Of a stretch of 23,433 nt of DNA, positions 1 to 4,378 are shown one piece after another (within the stretch, counting starts at the first letter, position 1; each line of letters begins with the position of its first letter). The stretch comes from a virus: IMG/VR virus record IMGVR_UViG_3300025305_000147, positions 1 to 23,433 of that record. One strand, given 5' to 3'. The notes beneath the pieces are model-generated. The model was not told the DNA's origin, did no database searches, and saw only the letters and a list, made by a program, of their open reading frames with translations. The translations under genes and the position numbers were made by a program.

Positions 1-9
1 CAAGTGTGC

Positions 10-83
10 GAAGCACTCCTTATTGCTGTTGCTGTTTCTTAACGTCCGTACCATTGTCATGGTATATATATTTTCTTTAACTC
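10..83 (+). repeat. Long direct repeat, copy A (pairs with 1737-1805)
   Basis: This 74-nt stretch matches 1737-1805 almost base for base: a GAAGCACTC start, an ATTGCTGTT tract, one 14-mer box and a TGGTATATATATTTTC AT-rich tail. Copy A has one extra GCTGTT unit. A small hairpin (GTGC 6-9, GCAC 13-16) lies at its left edge and has a 7-bp counterpart beside copy B. It looks like a cassette boundary duplicated about 1.7 kb apart, which suggests the cassette array continues to the left of the window. Confidence 0.8.
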
Positions 84-130
84 CTTAACTCCTTACGTCC
101 GTACCATTGCCATGGGACGTCCGTACCATT
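42..130 (+). repeat. 14-mer ACGTCCGTACCATT array 1 (three copies)
   Basis: Perfect copies of ACGTCCGTACCATT lie at 42-55, 95-108 and 117-130. The last two start 22 bp apart with GCCATGGG between them, the same unit found at 526-561. The last copy ends 35 nt before the -35 box of the next promoter. The arrangement suggests a protein-binding operator or enhancer series read on one face of the helix. An iteron role in replication is the main alternative. Confidence 0.85.
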
Positions 131-165
131 GCTAGGGTCTCTTATTTCTTCGTTTTGTTGGTGTG

Positions 166-202
166 TTGACGCCACGATGCTACCATGATATGCTTCATGG
201 GT
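166..202 (+). promoter_or_regulatory. Sigma70-like promoter P1 with downstream TTCATGGGT box
   Basis: The -35 TTGACG (166-171) is followed after exactly 17 nt by -10 TATGCT (189-194), and TTCATGGGT (194-202) overlaps the expected transcription start. The whole block is closely similar to P2 at 597-633 although the downstream genes are unrelated. Host sigma70 use is inferred from the hexamers. Confidence 0.65.
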
Positions 203-234
203 AGGCGGAATTCACTCTTGACGGGAGACGCATT

Positions 235-444
235 ATGAGTTTGAGAACGGACAGAAAAGATTCTCGCATTCAGTATGACTACGACAATCAGGCATGGGTC
301 GTGGACGGTACCTATCAGGACTGTGGGCACCCTGAAGCGGGAACGATAATGGGCAACGATGGTCCTAGACCCGGTGAACCATTTCCGGGGTGTGATTGCT
401 ACGGACGAAGACACAAAGGGGAGAAGGCACCTTCGATCTACTAG
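235..444 (+). CDS. Small hypothetical phage protein, cassette 1 (69 aa)
   Basis: I do not recognise this protein. It is a hydrophilic 69-aa product, rich in Asp, Gly and Tyr, with Cys at residues 30, 53 and 55 (a CDC pair) and His at 32 and 60. A metal-binding role is possible but not shown. There is no signal peptide or membrane segment. The ATG is well supported: GGGAG at 223-227 lies 7 nt upstream, promoter P1 ends 40 nt upstream, and a 9-bp GC hairpin follows the stop. It is a complete single-gene transcription unit, which suggests an early accessory function. An antisense frame over the same stretch has no such signals. Confidence 0.7.
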   Translation: MSLRTDRKDSRIQYDYDNQAWVVDGTYQDCGHPEAGTIMGNDGPRPGEPFPGCDCYGRRHKGEKAPSIY

Positions 445-454
445 CAACGGGGAC

Positions 455-490
455 GGGGGGGGCGTCAGCCCCCCCCACGCCCGAACCATT
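455..490 (+). terminator. GC hairpin terminator after cassette 1
   Basis: Nine G/C pairs (455-463 with 468-476) close a GTCA loop, followed by a degenerate 14-mer (ACGCCCGAACCATT, 477-490) and a T-rich TTCTTTT tract. The apex GGGC-GTCA-GCCC is identical to the hairpin after cassette 2. Confidence 0.65.
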
Positions 491-525
491 TTCTTTTAAA
501 TAAATAAGTCTCCGAAGGAGTCCTT

Positions 526-561
526 ACGTCCGTACCATTGCCATGGGACGTCCGTACCATT
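526..561 (+). repeat. 14-mer array 2 (two copies, 22-bp period)
   Basis: ACGTCCGTACCATT occurs at 526-539 and 548-561 with GCCATGGG between, identical to the 95-130 pair. A short hairpin (CTCC 510-513, GGAG 517-520) lies just upstream. The last copy ends 35 nt before the -35 of P2, the same distance as in cassette 1. Confidence 0.85.
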
Positions 562-596
562 CCTACAATCTATTATTTATTTGTTTTGTTAATGTT

Positions 597-633
597 TTGA
601 CGCCATGATGCCACCCTGATATGGTTCATGCGT
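597..633 (+). promoter_or_regulatory. Sigma70-like promoter P2 with downstream TTCATGCGT box
   Basis: The -35 TTGACG (597-602), a 17-nt spacer and -10 TATGGT (620-625) are followed by TTCATGCGT (625-633). Even the spacer resembles that of P1 (GCCAYGATGCYACC). The -10 ends 39 nt before the ATG at 665. Confidence 0.65.
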
Positions 634-664
634 CAGAAGGATTCACTCTCAAAGGGGGGCAAAA

Positions 665-970
665 ATGTTCGAGCAACACATCAGAAATTGGGTCTTCAAT
701 AATGACGAGCGTTGGGCTCGCTACCCTAACGTGAAACTCACAACGCTCGGTGGGATTGATCGTTACTGCCTCCGTGTGCCTGCAGGACACTTTGTTACAC
801 GGGTCATGGAGAATGACCTTATGGGAGCAATGGGCCACGCTGACGGGGAAAATAAGAAGGCAATTGTTGAGATCTGTAAGTATGTTTACAATGAAATTCC
901 GCCGGGCGTCAGTCACGGGAGCGTGGAGGCAGTCAGGGATTGGTTCAAGTCTGGCCCGATCATCCGCTGA
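665..970 (+). CDS. Hypothetical phage protein, cassette 2 (101 aa)
   Basis: I do not recognise this protein. It is a soluble 101-aa product with a Trp/Asn-rich start (residues 1-20), a hydrophobic centre and a probable C-terminal helix containing EAVRDWF. No membrane segment or metal motif is visible. The start is supported by AAAGGGGGG at 651-659 and by the shared promoter-leader module. A longer frame opening at 750 in another phase is its shadow. The gene ends 14 nt before a perfect 11-bp hairpin, so it is an independent cassette. Its job cannot be read from sequence; position and layout fit a small early protein that acts on the host. Confidence 0.75.
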   Translation: MFEQHIRNWVFNNDERWARYPNVKLTTLGGIDRYCLRVPAGHFVTRVMENDLMGAMGHADGENKKAIVEICKYVYNEIPPGVSHGSVEAVRDWFKSGPIIR

Positions 971-983
971 TATTTGGACGAGA

Positions 984-1022
984 TGGGGAGGGGCGTCAGC
1001 CCCTCCCCACGTCCGAAGCATT
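984..1022 (+). terminator. GC hairpin terminator after cassette 2
   Basis: A perfect 11-bp stem (984-994 with 999-1009) closes a GTCA loop, followed by a degenerate 14-mer (ACGTCCGAAGCATT, 1009-1022) and TTCTTT. The sequence differs from terminator 1 while keeping pairing and loop, so the structure appears conserved. Confidence 0.7.
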
Positions 1023-1026
1023 CTTT

Positions 1027-1084
1027 ACGTCCGTACCATTCCTATATGACGTCCGTACCATTCCTATATGACGTCCGTACCATT
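1027..1084 (+). repeat. 14-mer array 3 (three copies, 22-bp period)
   Basis: Perfect copies lie at 1027-1040, 1049-1062 and 1071-1084, all 22 bp apart. The 8-bp linker here is CCTATATG instead of GCCATGGG, so the 14-mer is the conserved element and the spacing is kept while the linker changes. The last copy ends 46 nt before the -35, that is 35 plus 11. Confidence 0.9.
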
Positions 1085-1130
1085 TAAAAAATATATCAAT
1101 GCATTAATTTTCTGTCATTTTGTGGATCAG

Positions 1131-1167
1131 TTGACGGTACAATCTTATCGTTGTACCGTTCATGGGT
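1131..1167 (+). promoter_or_regulatory. Sigma70-like promoter P3 with downstream TTCATGGGT box
   Basis: TTGACG (1131-1136), 17 nt, then TACCGT (1154-1159), a weak -10, and the TTCATGGGT box (1159-1167). The spacer carries a small inverted repeat (GGTACAA / TTGTACC) not present in P1 or P2, which may be an operator. The -10 ends 41 nt before the ATG at 1201. Confidence 0.6.
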
Positions 1168-1200
1168 CAGCAGAAGTTAACTTTAGACGGGAGACAGAAA

Positions 1201-1626
1201 ATGTCAGAAACAAGGAACACACCGACAGCAACACCATTCACCCATTACGAAGCTACTATTGAGAATGGGGAATCGGGTTTGCTTCGCAAATTGCCCGAAG
1301 GAGTCGTTGTCGAAGTGGGTCTGGACACAGATCAAGTATCTGACGTCCTCGACTCAGAACGGTATGCCGATTGGCACTGTTCGCTCAGGCACCGCCTGCA
1401 GGAACTGGTGGACGCAGGCAGGATCTCAATCAAGAGAGAGTACGAGTGTACAGTATCGGTTACTCTCACTTTCGTCATCTCTGACACAGTGTCAGCAGAG
1501 AGTGAAGACGATGCACGCGACGTCTTTGGGGAACACGTCGAGGAGAACTGGCAAGACTTGGTTGATCTGGACAGTGTCGACATTCCTGAAGTCGTAGACG
1601 TGGAGGTCGAGCGAGCAGAACTCTAA
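1201..1626 (+). CDS. Acidic hypothetical phage protein, cassette 3 (141 aa)
   Basis: I do not recognise this 141-aa acidic protein. The C-terminal half shows a beta-strand block (residues about 80-95, YECTVSVTLTFVIS) followed by an Asp/Glu-rich helix and a final strand rich in Val and Glu, a beta-alpha-beta pattern common in small phage proteins of unknown role. The first 15 residues are Thr-rich and probably disordered. I chose the ATG at 1201 rather than 1162 because GGGAG at 1189-1193 lies 7 nt upstream and the GACGGGAGAC context is identical to cassette 1; a start at 1162 would fall inside the promoter's TTCATGGGT box. Confidence is high that it is a gene and low for any function. Confidence 0.8.
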   Translation: MSETRNTPTATPFTHYEATIENGESGLLRKLPEGVVVEVGLDTDQVSDVLDSERYADWHCSLRHRLQELVDAGRISIKREYECTVSVTLTFVISDTVSAESEDDARDVFGEHVEENWQDLVDLDSVDIPEVVDVEVERAEL

Positions 1627-1643
1627 ACGCTAATCCCGTCAGG

Positions 1644-1683
1644 AGGGCGAGCCCGGAAAGGAGATGGGGCTCGCCCTTTTTTT
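1644..1683 (+). terminator. Rho-independent terminator after cassette 3
   Basis: AGGGCGAGCCC (1644-1654) pairs perfectly with GGGCTCGCCCT (1667-1677) and runs into seven Ts (1677-1683). This is the most classical terminator in the window. Confidence 0.9.
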
Positions 1684-1724
1684 GTCCCCCCCGCACCCGC
1701 ACCATTTCAAATCACAAAGAAGTT

Positions 1725-1743
1725 GTGCTTCGTTAAGAAGCAC
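1725..1743 (+). repeat. Inverted repeat at cassette boundary
   Basis: GTGCTTC (1725-1731) pairs with GAAGCAC (1737-1743) around GTTAA. The equivalent place beside repeat copy A (6-16) keeps only the GTGC/GCAC core. Confidence 0.55.
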
Positions 1744-1805
1744 TCATTATTGCTGTTTCTTTAATGTCCGTACCATTTACATGGTATATATATTTTCTTT
1801 AACTC
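1737..1805 (+). repeat. Long direct repeat, copy B (pairs with 10-83)
   Basis: Nearly identical to 10-83, including the box ATGTCCGTACCATT (one mismatch, 1764-1777) and the TGGTATATATATTTTC tail. The stretch 1684-1940 contains no supportable gene: it holds this repeat, two more 14-mer-like boxes and promoter P4. Confidence 0.8.
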
Positions 1806-1841
1806 TACACGTCCGTACCGTATTCATACGTCCGTACCCTT
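1764..1841 (+). repeat. 14-mer array 4 (three diverged copies)
   Basis: Copies are ATGTCCGTACCATT (1764-1777), ACGTCCGTACCGTA (1809-1822) and ACGTCCGTACCCTT (1828-1841). The start-to-start distances are 45 and 19, so the spacing is looser than in arrays 1-3. The conserved core across all copies is GTCCGTACC. Confidence 0.75.
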
Positions 1842-1889
1842 TTTATTTTCTTTTCCTTTCTTTATTCTTATCCATGCAATAAGTCATGC

Positions 1890-1918
1890 TTGCGTCATTC
1901 ATATAAGTGTGTTATGTT
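1890..1918 (+). promoter_or_regulatory. Sigma70-like promoter P4
   Basis: TTGCGT (1890-1895), a 17-nt spacer, then TATGTT (1913-1918), 48 nt after the last 14-mer-like box. It keeps the architecture of P1-P3 but lacks the TTCATGNGT box; a long structured leader follows instead. Confidence 0.55.
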
Positions 1919-1939
1919 GTGTGTGTCAGACAACGCAGA

Positions 1940-2057
1940 GGGTGGTCTCCGATAAAACGGTAAGTACCCGCCACCCCAGATCCAAGAGGATTGGAGAAGC
2001 CACGGAGAGTGTGGAGCAGGGTTCGGCACTCGACTCGGAGAATGGAGCCGGGAAACC
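1940..2057 (+). ncRNA. Candidate structured 5' leader RNA
   Basis: Four consecutive helices can be drawn. GGGTGG (1940-1945) pairs with CCACCC (1971-1976) and encloses CCG/CGG (1949-1951, 1958-1960). TCCAA (1981-1985) pairs with TTGGA (1991-1995), CCAC (2000-2003) with GTGG (2011-2014), and GGTT-CGGC (2020-2027) with GCCG...AACC (2047-2057). They lie between P4 and the RBS at 2071 of the next gene. No known riboswitch class is recognised. Without covariation this remains a prediction, and the lone GGTTCG resembling a tRNA T-arm is not supported by an acceptor stem. Confidence 0.4.
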
Positions 2058-2082
2058 TTAACGTAGTATGCGGGAGATAGTA

Positions 2083-2427
2083 ATGAGTCTATTGAGACAG
2101 GGAAGTGGCCCTCGTTGGGGGGCACAGACGTGTGTCGTTCGGCTGTATCGAGTGGACCCATTTTATGACGATTGCGAATGTTGCGGGGAGCCACCTGTGG
2201 ACTTTATGGAAACAGCCAGAAAAGTGTTGCATACGATCCACGGAAACCATGGTTTGAACAAGAGTGTAACGATTGGTACGATACTTGAGAAACACGTCAA
2301 GTGTGAAGAGGACGTGGTAACTGCTCTTCGGGAGGCATCGAACGGGATGGGGATCATCGACTGTCCGTGGTGTGGACGTTCCAGAATCCAGTATGGTTGT
2401 GGTTGCCATCAGGATTACGGGTATTAG
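2083..2427 (+). CDS. Hypothetical Cys-rich zinc-ribbon-like protein (114 aa)
   Basis: Not assigned to a named family. The protein has two cysteine clusters: an early CECC near residues 27-30, and near the C-terminus CPWCG followed by a CGCH group, a spacing like a small zinc ribbon. The middle part (residues about 37-85) is predicted helical without motifs. I chose ATG 2083 because GGGAGA (2071-2076) lies 6 nt upstream; the in-frame ATG at 2068 would precede this RBS. It is the only cassette here with a long structured leader, so its expression may be controlled after transcription. A zinc-binding regulator or anti-host protein is possible but only inferred. A 168-aa antisense frame over it is a shadow. 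Confidence 0.75.
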   Translation: MSLLRQGSGPRWGAQTCVVRLYRVDPFYDDCECCGEPPVDFMETARKVLHTIHGNHGLNKSVTIGTILEKHVKCEEDVVTALREASNGMGIIDCPWCGRSRIQYGCGCHQDYGY

Positions 2428-2435
2428 ATAACTTA

Positions 2436-2459
2436 GGGGTGGGGCTTCGGCTCCACCCC
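2436..2459 (+). terminator. UUCG-capped hairpin after the zinc-ribbon gene
   Basis: GGGGTGGGGC (2436-2445) pairs with GCTCCACCCC (2450-2459), one G-T wobble, closed by TTCG in a C(TTCG)G context, a very stable tetraloop. No T tract follows, so it may attenuate or protect an RNA end rather than stop transcription; the next RBS starts about 10 nt later. Confidence 0.5.
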
Positions 2460-2476
2460 GCCTCCCAAGGAGGGGA

Positions 2477-2560
2477 ATGAGAGAATTAGCTGATTCATTA
2501 GGTGGGCTTGGCATGATATCAGTGATCATGTTGGTTTTGTTTCTTAGTTGCGGGGCATAA
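2477..2560 (+). CDS. 27-aa single-pass membrane peptide
   Basis: A very short gene: about 10 polar residues (MRELADSLGG), then a hydrophobic helix with core LGMISVIMLVLFL, ending SCGA. A strong AAGGAGGGG RBS (2468-2475) sits directly before the ATG, and the stop lies inside a small GGGGC/GCCCC hairpin (2552-2556, 2563-2567). It precedes a second small membrane gene by 22 nt. The layout fits a pair of phage membrane peptides acting at the host envelope, for example in superinfection exclusion or as an accessory to lysis. Function is not known. It could be a chance frame, but RBS plus hydrophobicity argue otherwise. Confidence 0.55.
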   Translation: MRELADSLGGLGMISVIMLVLFLSCGA

Positions 2561-2582
2561 CAGCCCCAAAGGGAGGAACTAA

Positions 2583-2738
2583 ATGTTTGATTCATTCATG
2601 GTACAAGCCATGGCTTTTGCGGTAGTCGGATCGTTTTTGTTCGTGGCTTTGTTTTGCTGTGTGCTTTACTTGGGTGCCTATCTTCAAAGGCACTCCGCTC
2701 AACCCATGACCAATTTCTTTTGGAGGAAGCGTTATTAA
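2583..2738 (+). CDS. 51-aa single-pass membrane protein
   Basis: A 51-aa protein with one clear membrane helix at residues about 10-34 (core AFAVVGSFLFVALFCC) and a basic C-terminal tail ending WRKRY, predicting the tail in the cytoplasm. GGGAGG (2571-2576) lies 6 nt before the ATG. It shares an intergenic hairpin with the 27-aa membrane peptide upstream, and a terminator follows its stop by 5 nt, so the two probably form a bicistronic unit. Size and single helix are compatible with an exclusion or accessory lysis peptide; a holin is possible but usually longer. No family is recognised. Confidence 0.65.
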   Translation: MFDSFMVQAMAFAVVGSFLFVALFCCVLYLGAYLQRHSAQPMTNFFWRKRY

Positions 2739-2743
2739 GTACC

Positions 2744-2783
2744 CGCACCCGTCCCATTACACATGCGGGCGGGTGCGTTCTTC
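2744..2783 (+). terminator. Rho-independent terminator after the small membrane genes
   Basis: CGCACCCG (2744-2751) pairs with CGGGTGCG (2770-2777), followed by TTCTTCTCTTCTC. The 5' arm includes GCACCCGTCCCATT, another degenerate version of the 14-mer seen after other cassettes. Confidence 0.75.
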
Positions 2784-2793
2784 TCTTCTCGGT

Positions 2794-2821
2794 TTGCTAT
2801 CTTCACATAACCGACTAGATT
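2794..2821 (+). promoter_or_regulatory. Possible sigma70-like promoter
   Basis: TTGCTA (2794-2799), a 16-nt spacer, then TAGATT (2816-2821), 35 nt before the ATG at 2857. It follows a terminator, so a new promoter is expected here. It lacks upstream 14-mer boxes, so this unit may be controlled differently from the first four. Confidence 0.35.
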
Positions 2822-2856
2822 AGTGGAGTAACACTAACCCCAACGGGAGGATAGCC

Positions 2857-3252
2857 ATGAGTGAGTTTAACGAGAAAATCTACGAGGACATTCCGCTCCG
2901 TAACGAGGACGGAAGTCTAAAGCTGGGTCGAGTGGCACAGGGTAGGTTTGTGGGGACCTCGGAAAGCTTTAAGGCCGAGGTTGTCGAAGCTGTAGTCGAC
3001 GAGTTGATGCGACTACTCCGTAAAGCCCACGATGAAACGCTAGAACAAAGCGGATCGAAGCGGAGTATGTGGAACCCCACAAGCGACATCGAAGTAATGC
3101 TCAACCAATATGACGCATATCAGGAACTTGGGATGGGGCGTGGTGGTGTGGACTTTGACGGAATGATGCGGAGCATGTACCTGTGTGGGTTAGACCATAA
3201 GGTCTACTCTGAGATGATAGAGCGTAGACCGAACACTGAGGGGGGGGAATAG
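2857..3252 (+). CDS. Hypothetical phage protein (131 aa)
   Basis: I do not recognise this soluble 131-aa protein. It has a predicted amphipathic helix at residues 39-62 (EAVVDELMRLLRKAHDETLE) and a Gly/Met-rich segment (GMGRGGVDFDGMM) after residue 91. GGGAGG upstream (2844-2849) supports the ATG. Its last base is the first base of the next gene's GTG (TAGTG), so the two are translationally coupled and probably work together. It is likely to be an early gene because it lies before the hairpin block at 3547-3610. Confidence 0.75.
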   Translation: MSEFNEKIYEDIPLRNEDGSLKLGRVAQGRFVGTSESFKAEVVEAVVDELMRLLRKAHDETLEQSGSKRSMWNPTSDIEVMLNQYDAYQELGMGRGGVDFDGMMRSMYLCGLDHKVYSEMIERRPNTEGGE

Positions 3253-3536
3253 TGGCCTACTTCAATAGGTTTGACGTGGCGGAGGCTTGGTACCTTTACC
3301 TTCGGGACTACCACGAAGGACAATGGGGTTGGCAGTATCGGAGGCTGTGCAAACTTCGGGAGCGGTTCAGTCCGAGGGCCTCGGTTCGGGAGAATGGTGC
3401 GGAGGGGTTGAGTCGCAACGGGCGGGAGATCTATCGGGAGATAGTCGAGCGTGCGGAGGCGGAAGCACAACGGGCGGAGCGGGACGGGCGGAGAATGTGG
3501 AAAGCCCACGACGATCTGCAAGGGAGAATCCGATAG
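3252..3536 (+). CDS. Hypothetical basic, aromatic phage protein (94 aa), GTG start
   Basis: A 94-aa protein starting with GTG overlapping the previous stop by 1 nt, with GGGGGGG (3241-3247) as RBS. The N-terminus is rich in aromatic residues (WYLYLRDYHE, QWGWQY); the rest is a long Arg/Glu-rich helix (residues about 58-94). No family is recognised. The charged helix with aromatic head could bind nucleic acid or a protein partner such as the product of the coupled upstream gene, but this is inference. Antisense and shifted frames over the same GC-rich DNA are probably artefacts. Confidence 0.65.
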   Translation: MAYFNRFDVAEAWYLYLRDYHEGQWGWQYRRLCKLRERFSPRASVRENGAEGLSRNGREIYREIVERAEAEAQRAERDGRRMWKAHDDLQGRIR

Positions 3537-3546
3537 GCGGAACGCA

Positions 3547-3610
3547 TGCGGGCGGGGGGGCATCCTCCCCCCCCCGCAATCGGTTTCACGACCCCCCCCG
3601 TGGGGGGGGG
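3547..3610 (+). terminator. Paired GC-rich hairpins
   Basis: The first hairpin pairs TGCGGGCGGGGGGG (3547-3560) with CCCCCCCCCGCA (3567-3578). The second pairs eight Cs (3592-3599) with eight Gs (3602-3609). Neither has a T tract. They separate the small-gene region from the packaging genes. From 3611 to 3813 the DNA is AT-rich and holds no gene. Confidence 0.55.
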
Positions 3611-3708
3611 AGACCCTAAAAAGTGCGAAGCTCCTTACTTATCTATAAACACAGTTTTGCTCACTAAATTGCACAATTTTCCACTCTCCCTACTACTCAT
3701 ACCTTCTT

Positions 3709-3756
3709 ACGTTCATACGCTGGGGGTTTTTTCAAAAACTTTTGCCATGGGACTCC
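3709..3756 (+). promoter_or_regulatory. Degenerate 14-mer boxes before the late genes
   Basis: ACGTTCATAC (3709-3718) resembles ACGTCCGTAC, and TTGCCATGGGACTCC (3742-3756) resembles the box-linker-box junction of arrays 1 and 2. Between them lies GTTTTTTCAAAAAC. This is the expected place for control of the structural genes. A weak -10-like TATGTT lies at 3799-3804 without a convincing -35. Confidence 0.3.
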
Positions 3757-3813
3757 TAGACCCCTTAAATTTTTTTTTCAATTTTTCGGCTCTAGTGGTA
3801 TGTTCCAATTGCC

Positions 3814-4125
3814 ATGACAAAAATATCCGACGTAGATTCTGTATTGGACGAGGCAGTTCATACTTATTCGATCATGAAGAAGTTGCGTATGTTACGTCGT
3901 GGTTCACCGACGGATTACACGGCGAACAATCTTGCGGAGGATTATCCTGACCATTATACATTCTTTGGTTCTCACCAAAATATCAGGTTCATTGGAAAAC
4001 CTGCTGGGGAGATACTAGAAGACTATCTTACGGAGTTGGGATATTCACGCGGAAGCGACTTATGGTTCAGTTTAGCCCATATTGTTGTGGAGAGAGGAGA
4101 GTTTCTGAATGACGGTTCTATCTGA
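3814..4125 (+). CDS. Hypothetical phage protein upstream of packaging genes (103 aa)
   Basis: Not recognised. A 103-aa soluble protein, helical at residues about 7-27 and with a C-terminal segment (EILEDYLTELGYSRG) suggestive of a small alpha/beta fold. The ATG at 3814 has no visible RBS; the preceding bases are AT-rich and a TATGTT lies only 10 nt upstream, so the start is uncertain and a near-leaderless message or a later ATG at 3873 are alternatives. It overlaps the next gene by 17 nt, which supports it as the first gene of the packaging operon. A small terminase would be expected near here, but nothing in this protein identifies it as one. Confidence 0.6.
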   Translation: MTKISDVDSVLDEAVHTYSIMKKLRMLRRGSPTDYTANNLAEDYPDHYTFFGSHQNIRFIGKPAGEILEDYLTELGYSRGSDLWFSLAHIVVERGEFLNDGSI

Positions 4126-4378
4126 CCGACTGTTGGACATTGGCATTGAAAATGTTTTGGTAATGGACGGATATGATGATTGCGTTATTGGTGTACTGGA
4201 GCGGTTCGGGATGGACCCTGTCGTGATGTACGACAAGGAAAAGGTAATAAATAAGATCATGGACGAGAGTCCCGGCGGTTCCTACGAGGAAGCTGTCGAG
4301 TATTACGAATTCAATCAGCTAGGCGGCTGGCATGGCGACAAGACGCCGGGTTTCCTAGTTCGTTTACCGCAAGAATGA
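4109..4378 (+). CDS. Conserved phage hypothetical, VLVMDGYDD type (89 aa)
   Basis: An 89-aa protein with a recognisable pattern: VLVMDGYDDCVIGV near residues 16-29, then YDKEKVINKIM and EEAVEYYEFNQLGGW. From memory this belongs to a family of small uncharacterised phage proteins with a VLxxDGxDDAxIGV start and an EAxEFFEFN centre, found in many tailed phages. The function is unknown. GGAG at 4097-4100 supports the ATG, which overlaps the previous gene by 17 nt, and its stop shares ATGA with the next gene. Confidence 0.8.
   Translation: MTVLSDRLLDIGIENVLVMDGYDDCVIGVLERFGMDPVVMYDKEKVINKIMDESPGGSYEEAVEYYEFNQLGGWHGDKTPGFLVRLPQE

Noticed and set aside
42-1084. CRISPR-like repeat array
   Set aside because: Repeats are only 14 bp, linkers are 8 bp and identical or nearly so within clusters, and clusters sit before promoters. 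No cas gene is present.
1068-1262. 64-aa + strand frame
   Set aside because: It crosses the box array, promoter P3 and the start of the 1201 gene in another frame.
1664-1882. 72-aa + strand frame
   Set aside because: It reads through the terminator T tract, the direct repeat and the 14-mer boxes; composition is that of non-coding DNA and there is no RBS context.
2015-2057. Possible tRNA (GGTTCG T-arm-like)
   Set aside because: No acceptor stem, D-arm or anticodon arm of proper size could be drawn around it.
2089-2595. 168-aa antisense frame
   Set aside because: It lies opposite the zinc-ribbon gene, hairpin and membrane peptide, all of which have good RBSs on the + strand; no - strand signals seen.
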